From assembly GCA_021234155.1 (NCBI GenBank), contig JAJEKV010000234.1, positions 310,001-374,000 of the forward strand: a stretch of 64,000 nt of DNA, given 5' to 3'. The DNA comes from Isoetes taiwanensis. Lineage: Eukaryota; Streptophyta; Lycopodiopsida; Isoetales; Isoetaceae. The notes below the pieces were generated by a model. It saw only the letters and a program-made list of their open reading frames with translations. It was not told the DNA's origin and did no database searches. Shown here one piece after another: positions 1 to 13,413 of the stretch (positions within the stretch are counted from its first letter, which is position 1; each line of letters starts with the position of its first letter). The position numbers and the translations under genes are program-made.

Positions 1-1486
1 CTGCTGGCCTCAGCATCATGTCTGCAATCAGGATCATATGATTATTTCCAAACTTTTTGTACACATCAATCCTTGCGTCCTTGCCATATTCCATGGCCAT
101 TTCATAGATTGTTTTTCTGAAATGTAAGTATGCCCGCATGGCATAAACCACCTTTTTTAAATTATTGGACAGCAGCTTGACCAATGTTAAGAAACCCTCA
201 ATGCAACCATGCTCTGGAAAGACAGTATCTAGATTATTTAGTATAAACCAGATTCCTTGATCAAACCAAGTGATGTTTTCTCCGCACCCTCCTCCTTTTG
301 GCAGCATGTCACAGGCACACTTGAAGTATGGGCAAAAAGATCTCCAAATTTTTCTCAGAAGAAAATCTCCAGAAAGTTCTCTCAGATCTGCCATATGGTT
401 CTTCTGATTGCAGTATATTCCATTTGGGCATGTGCAGTCTTTGTCAAAGATCATGGTGTCAAAGGGCACATTCACCTTTTCCTTCTCAATATAATACTCT
501 CCTTTTTCAATGGTCTTTATAGCCTTTGCGATTTCTGTGTCATCCAGATCTGCCATGAATTGCCAGGCAAGTCCTGATATGGGCGCAAGAGTGCCCAGAT
601 TACCAGTGCTCCATAGGACATTATCATGCTCTTCTGCAAGTGCCTCCACCACATTTGGAGGTAGCATAGGGAATAATGCGGTATTGGTAAGATCAAGAGC
701 ATTGTATTCAGCATTATACTCTTCAATTCTTTTCTCTCTTTCTAACCGCATGTCCTCCTCTCTTCTTTTTTCAGCATCAATTTCTTGTTGCATGGGACCA
801 TTTGTTGGGGCGTTTGCTGGTGCTTCTTTTTCTGCATTTGTGGTGTCCAGTCCCATAGCCATACAATTAAATAATTTATTGCCCAGAATTGGTGTTTCTG
901 GTGCTTGTACTTTCTCTTTTTCAGCCATCACGGGTGTAGGCTTAGCAGTTTGCTTTTTGCCTTTCTTCTTTATCACATCCACCTCATATTTTTCAAAAAG
1001 TCTGTCTATGGCACTGTGATAATTTTGCTGAAATTCCATTTCTGCCTCTGTTCTGTCACATATCAGTTCTTGCATGTTGCAGTATACTACGTCAATGATA
1101 TTGCAGTAATTACTAGGCTCGCTTTTCATCTTTTCCGTTAATATGACCAGCCAGTCACTGAATCCAAGATAAGCAATGGCAGACAGTCTGCAATCTGTAA
1201 GGAGTAATTCAAGTTCAATCATTCTTTTATGCATGCTTTCATCATTCAGGCAGCATATGATGGTTTGTACGGCTTTGCTGGGCACTTGGCATCTGAGAAT
1301 AGGAAAACCCAGCTTCCTCAGCTCCGGGATCCATAGTGATTCTCTGATAAAGCCTTCTGATCCACTGTTTGTAATCTGCCATGTAGAGCAGAATATAAGT
1401 GGATCATACATATTTCTCAGGAAGTATTTTCTATTAATTATCCACAATCCAGATAAAAAGCAAGAGTAGAACATGGAAGTTACCAT
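1..1486 (-). CDS. Unrecognised Cys-rich protein, partial (C-terminus beyond window)
   Basis: Reading the minus strand from an ATG at 1486 gives 495 codons without a stop, ending in mid-codon at the window edge. An in-frame TAG lies 18 bases upstream of this ATG. The start is uncertain because other in-frame ATGs lie at 1474 and about 1411, and a pyrimidine-rich stretch ending in AG near 1447 could be a splice acceptor. Residues 1-170 are mostly helical-looking with scattered Cys. About 172-190 is Lys-rich (KKKGKK), 190-232 is Pro/Ala-rich and 232-262 is a charged probable coiled coil. About 351-364 is a Cys/His cluster (C351, C353, C359, H364), followed by C385, C390, C392 and C401; together they could bind zinc, which is inference. 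I recognise no family. The length of the open frame is the main evidence for coding. It could be a single-copy gene or a mobile-element protein. Confidence 0.7.
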   Translation of the reverse strand, partial: MVTSMFYSCFLSGLWIINRKYFLRNMYDPLIFCSTWQITNSGSEGFIRESLWIPELRKLGFPILRCQVPSKAVQTIICCLNDESMHKRMIELELLLTDCRLSAIAYLGFSDWLVILTEKMKSEPSNYCNIIDVVYCNMQELICDRTEAEMEFQQNYHSAIDRLFEKYEVDVIKKKGKKQTAKPTPVMAEKEKVQAPETPILGNKLFNCMAMGLDTTNAEKEAPANAPTNGPMQQEIDAEKRREEDMRLEREKRIEEYNAEYNALDLTNTALFPMLPPNVVEALAEEHDNVLWSTGNLGTLAPISGLAWQFMADLDDTEIAKAIKTIEKGEYYIEKEKVNVPFDTMIFDKDCTCPNGIYCNQKNHMADLRELSGDFLLRKIWRSFCPYFKCACDMLPKGGGCGENITWFDQGIWFILNNLDTVFPEHGCIEGFLTLVKLLSNNLKKVVYAMRAYLHFRKTIYEMAMEYGKDARIDVYKKFGNNHMILIADMMLRPA

Positions 1487-1570
1487 AGTTAGAACATTAA
1501 ACTATAGTCAACATTGCATAGTTACGAATACGTGAGCTCAAGCATGCAACTTCAAGAATATGTGGGAGTG

Positions 1571-1654
1571 CAAGTTTTAGCATTTTTAAGTAGGTTCAGG
1601 CATCTGTAAGCAAGTTTTAGCATCTGTAAGCAAGTTTTAGCATCTGTAAGCAAG
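1571..1654. repeat. 20-bp tandem repeat
   Basis: A 20-bp unit (catctgtaagcaagttttag) occurs at 1601-1620 and 1621-1640 and partly at 1641-1654, with a degenerate copy just before at 1571-1600. It lies in the AT-rich non-coding stretch upstream of the left-edge gene. Confidence 0.85.
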
Positions 1655-2953
1655 GGTCACACGTCCTAGAACGTGCAAACAAAAGTTTCAGTATATATAC
1701 TATCCTACGACTAGGATCTAATCTAGCCAAGGCACTACTCCACACTTGACCACTCATCTACAGCGTGAGACAGTTTGTCCTGGCACTACCCAGGCCCAAT
1801 GCTTAACAGATGTATATGTTGTAAAGATAAACAATGGATATAATCCGGATTCAGAGAAATGTCAAAGGCATCATTGTTATATGTGTATGCTCAAGTTCAA
1901 GCCGCCATAAGTGGCCTATGGCACAAGCCTATCCGTCATTTATATTGTATGCATATATTAGAGTCAATAGAAGTAGGCATTCTGCTAAACATACCCAAAT
2001 AATGCAGTGTCAGTGGCCAAAGTAGTAGAAGTAGATCCATGCATTCAGGTAAAGTACTAGTCTAAAGCATAAACGCTAGACTACAACATATAAATCTGTT
2101 ATGCAGTATATGGATGTGAACTTTCGTATCAAGGCAGCCAGCATATATTCATGAAAAACCTTAAACCATGCAGTTTAAGATTGATACTAAATAGTTTCAG
2201 CATGAGAGACCTGGTGTTTTAGAAACAGAGTTGTCTATAGAGTCACATAGATCTATTTGTAGATCTGTACATGCATTACTATTAAGCAAAAATCTAGCAG
2301 TTTAAAATGCGAGAATTAAGACTCAATCAATAGTGGAAAAACCAAATATTCTTTAACTTATACGATTTTACACGATATATTAAGACTGTAGCATTATAGT
2401 TTATGCTTTTATGCCAGCATATATAAGCATTCAGCGGCAAGAGGCAGGCGACATGTAAAGCTAGGATATTTTTGCCAGCATGTTCACGCATGTAACATCA
2501 TAGGACATGCAAAATGCCAGCCAAAATGTTTTTTCAAAAACGCCTTTTGCTCAAAAAGAAAAAAGCATGACTAGAAGAGTAAATATTATCCATAAGTGTT
2601 TGCAGATTTTGTTGTAGAAGTGTTGGTGTAGTATGTCCATAATCCAAGTAACCAGAACTGAAACAAGTCATAAAAAGGGGGGAACTCCACGTTACCTGCA
2701 GCCAACCAGTACAAAAATTAGCCAAAAATGGGTAATCATGCAAGGGCCGTCAGGTAAGCAAGGGAGCAATCCCCAGTTTTCATCCGGCTCCTTTCTCATT
2801 GTGACAGTTAGTGGAAACAGAAAGAGGACTAAAGTTAAAGCAAAAAACAGTATTTGTAAAGTCGGTATAAGCTATTGTTAACAGTAGCGCATGAGTTTGC
2901 AATCTCATATCTCATTCTATTGTTCTATAGTACTCCGCCTCAGCCATACAGAA
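1655..2953. other. AT-rich non-coding stretch
   Basis: No convincing frame on either strand. It separates two minus-strand coding frames, so it could be a 1.5-kb intron or an intergenic spacer. I could not find splice sites with matching phase to join them. Confidence 0.4.
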
Positions 2954-3244
2954 TCATGCAGATATAAGCTGTAGTAAAGCAAATGAGACCTCATTATGTA
3001 TGACGTCGCCAGTATCATCCTGGGCAGTCACCGGATTGTTGTAGATGGGTGCTTCCTCCTCAGTATAAGCATTCTCAACCGCTTTTGCATTAGCCGCTCT
3101 TGCCAAACATCTACGAATAACACTAGCAGCTCCAGCATTTTTGCTTTTAACAATTTTGTTGCGATTTTCAAAGTCTGCCTTGGTGCCCTTCTTATTTTTG
3201 GATCCAGGGGGACGACCACCTCCACGCTTCTTCTGTGGTGTCAT
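2954..3244 (-). CDS. Small AT-hook protein or first exon
   Basis: A 96-codon frame from an ATG at 3244. Its N-terminus is basic and contains a good AT-hook core (GGGRPPGSKNKKG, about residues 8-20), then a Lys/Asn-rich stretch and an acidic segment (about 60-85). AT-hooks bind the minor groove of AT-rich DNA, so a nuclear role is likely if it is expressed. The frame lies on the same strand as the left-edge gene and 1.5 kb upstream, so it may be that gene's first exon. A possible donor (GAG|GTCTC) lies at 2990, but its phase does not match the best acceptor. The last residues would then be intron read-through. Confidence 0.45.
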   Translation of the reverse strand: MTPQKKRGGGRPPGSKNKKGTKADFENRNKIVKSKNAGAASVIRRCLARAANAKAVENAYTEEEAPIYNNPVTAQDDTGDVIHNEVSFALLQLISA

Positions 3245-4186
3245 TCTCGGTGGAGCAGCTCAGCCCACCAACGGAATCACTAAGGCGCAGTAGGAGTTTA
3301 GGCAATGCAGCGTGATGAGCGGATTCTGATCTATTTTCTGAAATTCTTTTTCGTATGCATGTGTCATGACTAGTTGCCAGTCATTAATCAAATTCCAGCA
3401 ACCAATAGTTGGTAAGATGGCTAACATTTAATGTGTGTATCCAGGCCTTCAATTCTATAGAATATGTCAAGAATATGCTCACGTACCTTTAATTGTGGTC
3501 AGGATTTATGCAATCTTGCATGGAACTTTGCATACGACTCATGGCCTGCACAGATCTTTCTTTATATGAAGCATGAAATCATAAATGGTCACCACACTTA
3601 ATAACCCTCAGAATTGTTAAGATGTGTACCCCATGCATAAAAGTTAATGGGGGACTAACTATGGTTCCTAGTGGAAAAATTATAAGTGTCTACGTGCAAA
3701 TAAAAAACCACTACTTACGTTTTCTTATTGTAGTGCCTTAGCATGCCAACCATGAAATCTCATAGTCTCGGTCACATCTTATAGGAAACCTTGGTGTATT
3801 GTACTGCACCTCTTATAGAGGGTAAGTCAAGAAGGAACAGAGGTGGAACCTAGAACTTTCCGTAGTGTCTATAATGAAAACCAGACAGGTTTTTTATCAA
3901 AAGTATAGATTTAATACAGTGACCTATGGTAGTGAGGAAGTCTGTTCTAGACTAAATAACCATGTGTGGTATACTATGGTACAGTCCATGCATCATATGT
4001 TTTAAGCTTTATGCATATGGCCACTCTTGCTAGCTTATGTCATGGTTATACTAAGTCACCCCTTTGTCCAGATATATATTTAGAGGTCCAAATATATATC
4101 GTTGACGCTTTCGATACACATTGTCCCAGATTATCCAGAGTGACCGCTTTGTAGGTTCAGTAGGTTATATAAGGATATGCAAGTAT
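3245..4186. other. Non-coding stretch
   Basis: Unique-looking AT-rich DNA with only short frames. It would contain the promoter of the AT-hook frame. I see no clear TATA position or other element. Confidence 0.35.
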
Positions 4187-4345
<159 letters not shown>

Positions 4346-4436
4346 CAAGTGATTCTACTATGAGGGACTGCACAAATTCGACCGGAAGCCAATGCAGAGT
4401 CATTCAATGAAGATTCTATAAGCATTTCCCTAGGCT

Positions 4437-5715
4437 CTTTATGAATCCTATGTTAACAAAGATTCTTTTTAGAATCTCCTAGATTTCCAAAGATTATGCC
4501 AAGATTCTCCAAGATTCTATAGAGATTCCCCTAGATTCTATGAAGATTTCCCTAGATTTCCCAAGATTCTATCAAGATTCTTAAAGATTTTATGAACATT
4601 CCCTTAATTCCCCTAGGTTCCCAAAGATTCTCTTGATATTCGTCTAGATTCCCAAAGATTATCCCAAGACTCCTCTAGATTCCCCAAAATTCTATGTAGT
4701 TCTATTGAATTCTCCAAGATTTGATGAAGATTCTCCTAGATTCCTTTAGATTATAGGAAAATTCTCCATGATTCTCCAAGATTCCATCATGATTTCACTA
4801 GATTCTCAAAGCTTTTAGAAAGATTCCTTTAGATTCCCAAAGATTCTCTTAAGATTCCTCTATTCTCTAAGATCCTATGAAGATTCCCTTTAGACTTGAC
4901 ATGATTCCATCAAGATTCCTCTAGATTCTTAAAGATTCTATAAAGATTCCCTTAGATTCCTTAAATTCTCAAAGATTCTCTCGTGATTCCTATAGATTCC
5001 GTTGATTTTCCAAAGATTCTCTTGAGATTCCCTTCGATTTCAAGATTCTCTTGAGATTCCCATAGATTTCCAAAGATTCTCTTGAGATTCCCATAGATTC
5101 CCTTAGATTCTCTTGAGATTCCTTTAGATTCTCTAAGATTCTATGGAGATTCACCTAGATTCTCCAAGATTGCATCGAGATTCCTCTAGATTCTCCAAGT
5201 ATTTATGAAGATTCCTTTAGATTCTCTCGAGATTCCTATGATTCCATCATGATTTCACTAGATTCTCAAAGCTTTTAGAAAGATTCCTTTAGATTCCCAA
5301 AGATTCTCTTAAGATTCCTCTATTCTCTAAGTTCCTATGAAGATTACCTTAGACTTGACATGATTCCATCAAGATTCCTCTAGATTCTTAAAGATTCTAT
5401 AAAGATTCCCTTAGATTCACTTAAATTCTCAAAGATTCTCTCTCGTGATTCCTATAGATTCCCGTTGATTTGCCAAAGATTCTCTTGAGATTCCCTTCGA
5501 TTTTCAAGATTCTCTTGAGATTCCCATAGATTTTCAAAGATTCTCTTGAGATTCCCATAGATTCCCTAAGATTCTCTTGAGATTCCTTTAGATTCTCTAA
5601 GATTCTATGAAGATTTACCTAGATTCTCCAAGATTACATCAGGATTCCTCTAGATTCTCCAAGTATTTATGAAGATTCATTTAGATTCTCCGAGATTCCT
5701 ATGGATTCCCTTAGA
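4437..5715. repeat. Degenerate AGATTC satellite with 460-bp duplication
   Basis: About 1.3 kb is built of irregular 10-14-bp steps around agattc(c/t), such as tagattctc and aagattcc. A higher-order duplication is superimposed: the segment beginning attccatcatgatttcac at 4781 starts again at 5241 and continues in parallel to about 5705, a 460-bp period. There is no coding potential; stops occur in all frames. Confidence 0.9.
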
Positions 5716-6531
<816 letters not shown>

Positions 6532-7699
6532 TTATATTTGTAAACAATTGCTTATTGCTTGCTGCATTTTTACTCAGTTGTGTGTAACCTTGCTTGGGCA
6601 TCTAGTCATACGTTTGAACTTATCTTCCAGGCACTAAAGTATAAGGTATGTTTCTGGTTCAATAATTCAAAGGTTTTGTTACGACTAAAAGACCTTCGAA
6701 ATATGGCTAACCTTGTAAGGGTTGTGCTCTTATTTAAGTGAGTGAAATAACTGAGTTATTTTTCTAACTCTAGGGATTATCAAGGCCCCTAAGCTTAGGT
6801 CCCTCCCTAGTATTACAGCTTATCAAACAAAGTGGTTTTTCTCTCCTATAGTTGGAGGTAGAAGGTTTTTTGTCAAAGTTTATTATAGTGTTATAAATTT
6901 GGAGATTTCTAGTAGTGCTTGCCACTTGCATGTATGCACTTACAGGATACAACATTTGGCTAGAAGGCTTTAGATTAGTAAAGCATACCATTGGCCATGA
7001 ATGTATGTAGAGGATAAAACATATTGTTAGAAAGATTCGAATTGGAACTTATTATAGGAAGATATTATCTCACCTAAAGTTAAAACATTTGCATGCATTT
7101 TTCTTAAAGGGCATGATGGACACTTGGCTTTTGGCAAGCAAAAGGGCTTGCATGCATTGCTTGCCTTAATAACGAGAGTCTTCTAGGCCTATGTCACCAA
7201 TTTGTAGGTTTTTTATGAAACATACGAGTGTTCCACACTTGGGAGATGTGTTGGCATGGGAAAATATTGGCGTGATAATACATGTGGATAACTATGGCCA
7301 TTTTTTCACAACACGTGAAAGGTGAACGGTATTATCGTGAGAAAAGGATAAAGAATAAGCCTGAATTTTAGGGTACATATTAGGTGGGCAATGGGTGAGT
7401 TTCACAGCAAACTGGCTTAGTCCAAAGCTACAAAGGAATGCTTGCATTCTAGGCAATGTCGGAATTGGGTACAATGTTGAGGCCCAAGCCATGATGCACT
7501 GACTGGTCAGTTCTTACCTTTTGATCTCTCAGCAAACTTTACTTGTATTTAGGGTGTAGAATAGAAACTGAAAATTGGTGATACGAATCTGAAGGATTTT
7601 CTTGCCTGGCTCACATGCTTAAGCTTTCTTTTACACCCGGAAGAAGGTACATTGAGCCTTAAAGAATATCTACTGCAAGATAACGTCTACAAAAGTTAA

Positions 7700-8715
7700 A
7701 TGGATAGTGAGTATTATGAAGAATTCAATTCAGAAAGAGACCCATATAGTTCAGATGGGGAAGAACTTTTGAAAGAGAAGTGGCTTGCGGCTGAATTTCT
7801 AGCATGTTGTGATTACATTGGGCTTAATACAGTTGAGATGAAAGCATAAAAAATGCAAGAATGCAGAGCCTAAATGCCCATGGCAATACAATCAATGATC
7901 CGCTCCAACAATTAGGTTCTTTGGAAACAAGCTTGCACAAGGGGAAAGCACGGCACCTTTGCTTTTGGGAAAATGACTTCAAAAGTGCAATATGCGGATG
8001 ATCCTGAATATGAACTTGAGGATAATCAGGTTTGGGTGTATTTCTTTGAAATATGTTAATAATGTAGGCCCTTATTGGGGGATTAAATTATGAAATCTAG
8101 ATGCTGTCACTAAATCCGTCATTTGACATATTTAAATTAGCATAATGTGTAGATCTGAAAGGTTTTGAGCATAAAAAATAAACATGTATTTGGTTTATGA
8201 TCGATACTTAGAGCTTTATCCTTAATAATCTTATGATTTTTACGTTGATAGTCACTATGATTTAGTGTATGATATTATGTTAGCAATGAGTTCTCGCGGT
8301 GCTTTATCGTCTTTGTGGATTCTCACGGTTTAGCTCATTTAACATGACTAGATCTGAAAGGATAGGACAGTCAGAATCATTTCGAACTGTGCTTTTAGTT
8401 TAATACTTTGAACTAGTGATGGTTCTGGAACTTTTAAATGCTCAAATCCATCCTTCTTAGACTTGCTTGGGGTTAAAAAGGCTACAATAGGTGACCAGCG
8501 ATAAGCTGAGAAACCTAAGGTACCTTTTGGCCCCTCACTCATTACCATTATCATGCTAATGTTGTGTTGGTTGGCTGCAGGTACGGGTTTCTCTTCCTTT
8601 TGTCGTCTTTTTTGCTTTCAAGTACAAGTCTGGCTGGAAGGAAGTATTTTACACGAGATTCGTATGCAATAAATGGAGTTATTTTAACGTGAAGTCTCAA
8701 GGGAGGATCTACTAA
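7700..8715 (+). pseudogene. Two-exon gene relic in copy A
   Basis: Exon 1 (7700-8029) starts MDSEYYEEFNSERDPYSSDG and would be 110 codons with in-frame TAA at codons 50 and 58. It ends at a good donor (CAG|GTTTGG). Exon 2 (8581-8715) follows a good acceptor (GGCTGCAG) in phase 0 and encodes 44 residues rich in aromatic residues (FVVFFAFKYKSGWKEVFY) before a TAA. The phase match and splice sites suggest a once-real gene. Copy A has an extra compensated frameshift around codons 71-78 that creates a TAG. I recognise no family. Confidence 0.45.
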
Positions 8716-9539
8716 AATGAGTAGTCTTTGAATTCCAAACTGAATTGCTTTTTATGGTCCTTTGAAGGGCTATACTCTTTGTTTTTTCTTTTCCAAGTTA
8801 AATAGTTTAAGGCTTAACGTTTACACACATTTTTTTGTATGGTTTAAGCTTTCTGGATATAGTGGAGTCGTGATTATATGATTCTGCAAGCCAGCGTATA
8901 GTGCCTTAGGGCCTTACTGTATGCGGTCAGTTTTTATGGAATTATAAAATACTTTTGCATTATGATATGAAATCCAATGAAAGATTGAGATTATGACATA
9001 TTTCACATGCATTAAGACATGTTCAAAATAATTTGGCTGGATTATGGACTAACTTGTTCATATTTACGCATATATCCGAAAAAACTTGTACGCATGAGGC
9101 AAGATTGCTTATGAGATTTGGGTAATTTATGGCACACTGGATTTAAGTCTAGTTTGACACATTGATTTTAGTAGGTTATGAACTAAATACTTGATGTACT
9201 AGAACCCGGTGCCATCATGGACTAAGGTCCTAGTATGGTCTAATAATACTATCGTAGGGATTGACCTTCGGTAGATGTCATGGCTAGTTGGCTGTTGCTA
9301 AGGCTAGCGTGGACTGGGTTTTTTTTAGGAATTTCGGGTCCTTGGTTATACCAGGGTCATTGGGATCTTGGACTCAAGTATTTAATTCAATTACCTTAAT
9401 AGATTGATGTGCTTTTGTTGTTTGTTAGTTAAGTGATGTGATAACTAATAAGATGACATGTGACAGTTCACAGGATGCTTTGCATGTGCTGGTGCTTCCT
9501 GCATGAAACAAAGAGCTATTTTTCATTGGATACAACCTG

Positions 9540-9812
9540 GTGAGCATCTATTATTACATAAGGTGGTGGTTGATGATCCATAACCATATTGGTTTCTGCC
9601 ACTTGGCTGTAAAACATATTTGCCTCTTGGCTTTAAACAATGAAAATGCCATATTTATGGCTGCTACACCCCGACACCTTTGGATACGCTGCCATCAAGA
9701 TGGACTGCCCCAGCCACGTGGTACAGTGGTTGATATGCTGCATCAAGAACATCATGGCCCATTAGTACATTATGCAGAGGGAATTGGCCTTAAAACCTGG
9801 GAAAAGAAATAG
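9540..9812 (+). CDS. Hypothetical frame near the end of copy A
   Basis: A 90-codon frame. Its last 52 residues (MAATPRHLWIRCHQDGLPQP onward) look coding-like and are kept without change in copy B. It may be a terminal exon: an exon-like stretch with acceptor and donor (cacag| ... |gtgagc) lies just before it at about 9471-9540. No family recognised. Confidence 0.3.
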   Translation: MSIYYYIRWWLMIHNHIGFCHLAVKHICLLALNNENAIFMAATPRHLWIRCHQDGLPQPRGTVVDMLHQEHHGPLVHYAEGIGLKTWEKK

Positions 9813-11299
9813 TCCATGAAATTATGTTACCCACATGGAACAAGGAGTTATCCGCTACTATCGGGCTATAGCTACTTTAAATCAAGTACCAAGTTACGCG
9901 GGTACTAAATATCTTAATACAAAGCAAGATGCCACTCGGCTTTACATCTTACAATGCCACTTGGTCGGTAATCGATATCGAATATCGGACCAAATGCCGC
10001 AAATGATTTTGTGGTTCAAGAAATAATAGGATGGGGTAGACCTCTGGCAGAATGGTAGGGGTAGGGCCTAGTATTACAAAATTTTTATCCAACAAAGAGG
10101 TCTTCTCTCCCACGGGTTGGAGGTAGGCTTTTTATATTTGTAAACAATTGCTTATTGCTTGTCGTGATTTTTACTCGGTTGTGTGTAACCTTGTTTGGGC
10201 ATCTAGTCATACGTTTGAACTTATCTTCCGTGCACTAAAGTATAAGGTATGTTTCTGGTTCAATAATTCAAAGGTTTTGTTACGACTAAAAGACCTTCAA
10301 ATATGGCTAACCTTGTAAGGGTTGTGCTCTTATTTAAGTGAGTGAAATAACTGAGTTATTTTTCTAACTCTAGGGATTATCAAGGCCCCTAAGCTTAGGT
10401 CCCTCCCTAGTATTACAGCTTATCAAACAAAGTGGTTTTCTCTCCTATAGTTGGAGGTAGAAGGTTTTTGTCAAAGTTTATTATAGTGTTATAAATTTGG
10501 AGATTTCTAGTAGTGCTTGCCACTTGCATGTATGCACTTACAGGATACAACATTTGGCTAGAAGGCTTTTAGATTAGTAAAGCATACCATTGGCCATGAA
10601 TGTATGTAGAGGATAAAACATATTGTTAGAAAGATTCGAATTGGAACTTATTATAGGAAGATATTATCTCACCTAAAGTTAAAACATTTGCATGCATTTT
10701 TCTTAAAGGGCATGATGGACACTTGGCTTTTGGCAAGCAAAAGGGCTTGCATGCATTGCTTGCCTTAATAACGAGAGTCTTCTAGGCCTATGTCACCAAT
10801 TTGTAGGTTTTTTTATGAAACATACGAGTGTTCCACACTTGGGAGATGTGTTGGCATGGGAAAATATTGGCGTGATAATACATGTGGATAACTATGGCCA
10901 TTTTTTCACAACACGTGAAAGGTGAACGGTATTATCGTGAGAAAAGGATAAAGAATAAGCCTGAATTTTAGGGTACATATTAGGTGGGCAATGGGTGAGT
11001 TTCACAGCAAACTGGCTTAGTCCAAAGCTACAAAGGAATGCTTGCATTCTAGGCAATGTCGGAATTGGGTACAATGTTGCGGCCCAAGCCATGATGCACT
11101 GACAGGTCAGTTCTTACCTTTTGATCTCTCAGCAAACTTTACTTGTATTTAGGGTGTAGAATAGAAACTGAAAATTGGTGATACGAATCTGAAGGATTTT
11201 CTTGCCTGGCTCACATGCTTAAGCTTTCTTTTACACCTGTAAGAAGGTACATTGAGCCTTAAAGAATATCTACTGCAAGATAACGTCTACAAAAGTTAA

Positions 11300-12320
11300 A
11301 TGGATAGTGAGTATTATGAAGAATTCAATTCCGAAAGAGACCCATATAGTTCAGATGGGGAAGAACTTTTGAAAGAGAAGTGGCTTGCGGCTGAATTTCT
11401 AGCATGTTGTGATTACATTGGGCTTAATACAGTTGAGATGAAAGCATAAAAAATGCAAGAATGCAGAGCCTAAATGCCCATGGCAATACAATCAATGATC
11501 TGGCTCCAACAATTAGGTTGCTGGAAACAAGCTTGCACAAGGGGAAAGCACGGCACCTTTGCTTTTGGGAAAATGACTTCAAAAGTGCAATATGCGGATG
11601 ATCCTGAATATGAACTTGAGGATAATCAGGTTTGGGTGTATTTCTTTGAAATATGTTAATAATGTAGGCCCTTATTGGGGGATTAAATTATGAAATCTAG
11701 ATGCTGTCACTAAATCCGTCATTTGACATATTTAAATTAGCATAATGTGTAGATCTGAAAGGTTTTGAGCATAAAAAATAAACATGTACTGGTTTATGAT
11801 CAGATACTTAGAGCTTTATCCTTAATAATCTTATGATTTTTTACAGTGATAGTCACTATGATTTAGTGTATGATATTATGTTAGCAACAGAGTTCTGTGT
11901 GCTTTATACGTGCTGTGGATTCTCACGGTTTAGCTCATTTAACATGACTAGATCTGAAAGGATAGGACAGTCAGAATCATTTCGAACTGTGACAGGCTTT
12001 TAGTTTAATACTTTGAACTAGTGATGGTTCTGGAACTTTTAAATGCTCAAATCCATCCTTCTTAGACTTGCTTGGGGTTAAAAAGGCTACAATAGGTGAC
12101 CAGCGATAAGCTGAGAAACCTAAGGTACCTTTTGGCCCCTCACTCATTACCATTATCATGCTAATGTTGTGTTGGTTGGCTGCAGGTACGGGTTTCTCTT
12201 CCTTTTGTCGTCTTTTTTGCTTTCAAGTACAAGTCTGGCTGGAAGGAAGTATTTTACACGAGATTCGTATGCAATAAATGGAGTTATTTTAACGTGAAGT
12301 CTCAAGGGAGGATCTACTAA
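11300..12320 (+). pseudogene. Two-exon gene relic in copy B
   Basis: The best preserved copy. Exon 1 is 11300-11629, with the same two in-frame TAA codons (50 and 58) and otherwise open. Exon 2 is 12186-12320 after GGCTGCAG, in phase 0, ending in TAA. The intron is 556 bp. Both internal stops could be CAA codons changed by one C-to-T step. Because all copies share them, they predate the triplication. Confidence 0.45.
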
Positions 12321-13227
12321 AATGAGTAGTCTTTGAATTCCAAACTGAATTGCTTTTTATGGTCCTTTGAAGGGCTATACTCTTTGTTTTTTCTTTTCCA
12401 AGTTAAATAGTTTAAGGCTTAACGTTTACACACATTTTTTTGTATGGTTTAAGCTTTCTGGATATAGTGGAGTCGTGATTATATGATTCTGCAAGCCAGC
12501 GTATAGTGCCTTAGGGCCTTCATCAGATGCGGTTTTTTTATGGAATTATAAAATACTTTTGCATTATGATATGAAATCCAATGAAAGATTGAGATTATGA
12601 CATATTTCACATGCATTAAGACATGTTCAAAATAATTTGGCTGGATTATGGACTAACTTGTTCATATTTACGTACATATCTGAAAACTTGTACGCATGAG
12701 GCAAGATTGCTTATGAGATTTGGGTAATTTATGGCACACTGGATTTAAGTCTAGTTTGACACATTGATTTTAGTAGGTTATGAACTAAATACTTGATGTA
12801 CTAGAACCCGGTGCCATCATGGACTAAGGTCCTAGTATGGTCTAATAATACTATCGTAGGGATTGACCTTCGGTAGATGTCATGGCTAGTTGGCTGTTGC
12901 TAAGGCTAGCGTGGACTGGGTTTTTTTTAGGAATTTCGGGTCCTTGGTTATACCAGGGTCATTGGGATCTTGGACTCAAGTATTTAATTCAATTACCTTA
13001 ATAGATTGATGTGCTTTTGTTGTTTGTTAGTTAAGTGATGTGATAACTAATAAGATGACATGTGACAGTTCACAGGATGCTTTGCATGTGCTGGTGCTTC
13101 CTGCATGAAACAAAGAGCTATTTTTCATTGGATACAACCTGGTGAGCATCTATTATTACATAAGGTGGTGGTTGATGATCCATAACCATATTGGTTTCTG
13201 CCACTTGGTCAGAAACATATTTGCCTC

Positions 13228-13413
13228 TTGGCTTTAAACAATGAAAATGCCATATTTATGGCTGCTACACCCCGACACCTTTGGATACGCTGCCATCAAG
13301 ATGGACTGCCCCAGCCACGTGGTACAGTGGTTGATATGCTGCATCAAGAACATCATGGCCCATTAGTACATTATGCAGAGGGAATTGGCCTTAAAACCTG
13401 GGAAAAGAAATAG
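13228..13413 (+). CDS. Hypothetical frame near the end of copy B
   Basis: A 61-codon frame corresponding to the 3' part of the copy A frame at 9540-9812. The protein from MAATPRHLWIRCHQ to the stop is identical, but the upstream part is shifted by a change at about 13208. Copy C lacks it because that copy is truncated. Confidence 0.28.
   Translation: MALNNENAIFMAATPRHLWIRCHQDGLPQPRGTVVDMLHQEHHGPLVHYAEGIGLKTWEKK

Noticed and set aside
7292-7492. Minus-strand 66-codon frame conserved in all array copies (10892-11092, 14497-14697), and the 60-68-codon frame at 8348-8554, 11977-12159 and 15582-15764
   Set aside because: Conservation only reflects near-identity of the copies. The second lies inside the intron of the plus-strand relic and ends differ between copies. 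Not enough for a gene call.
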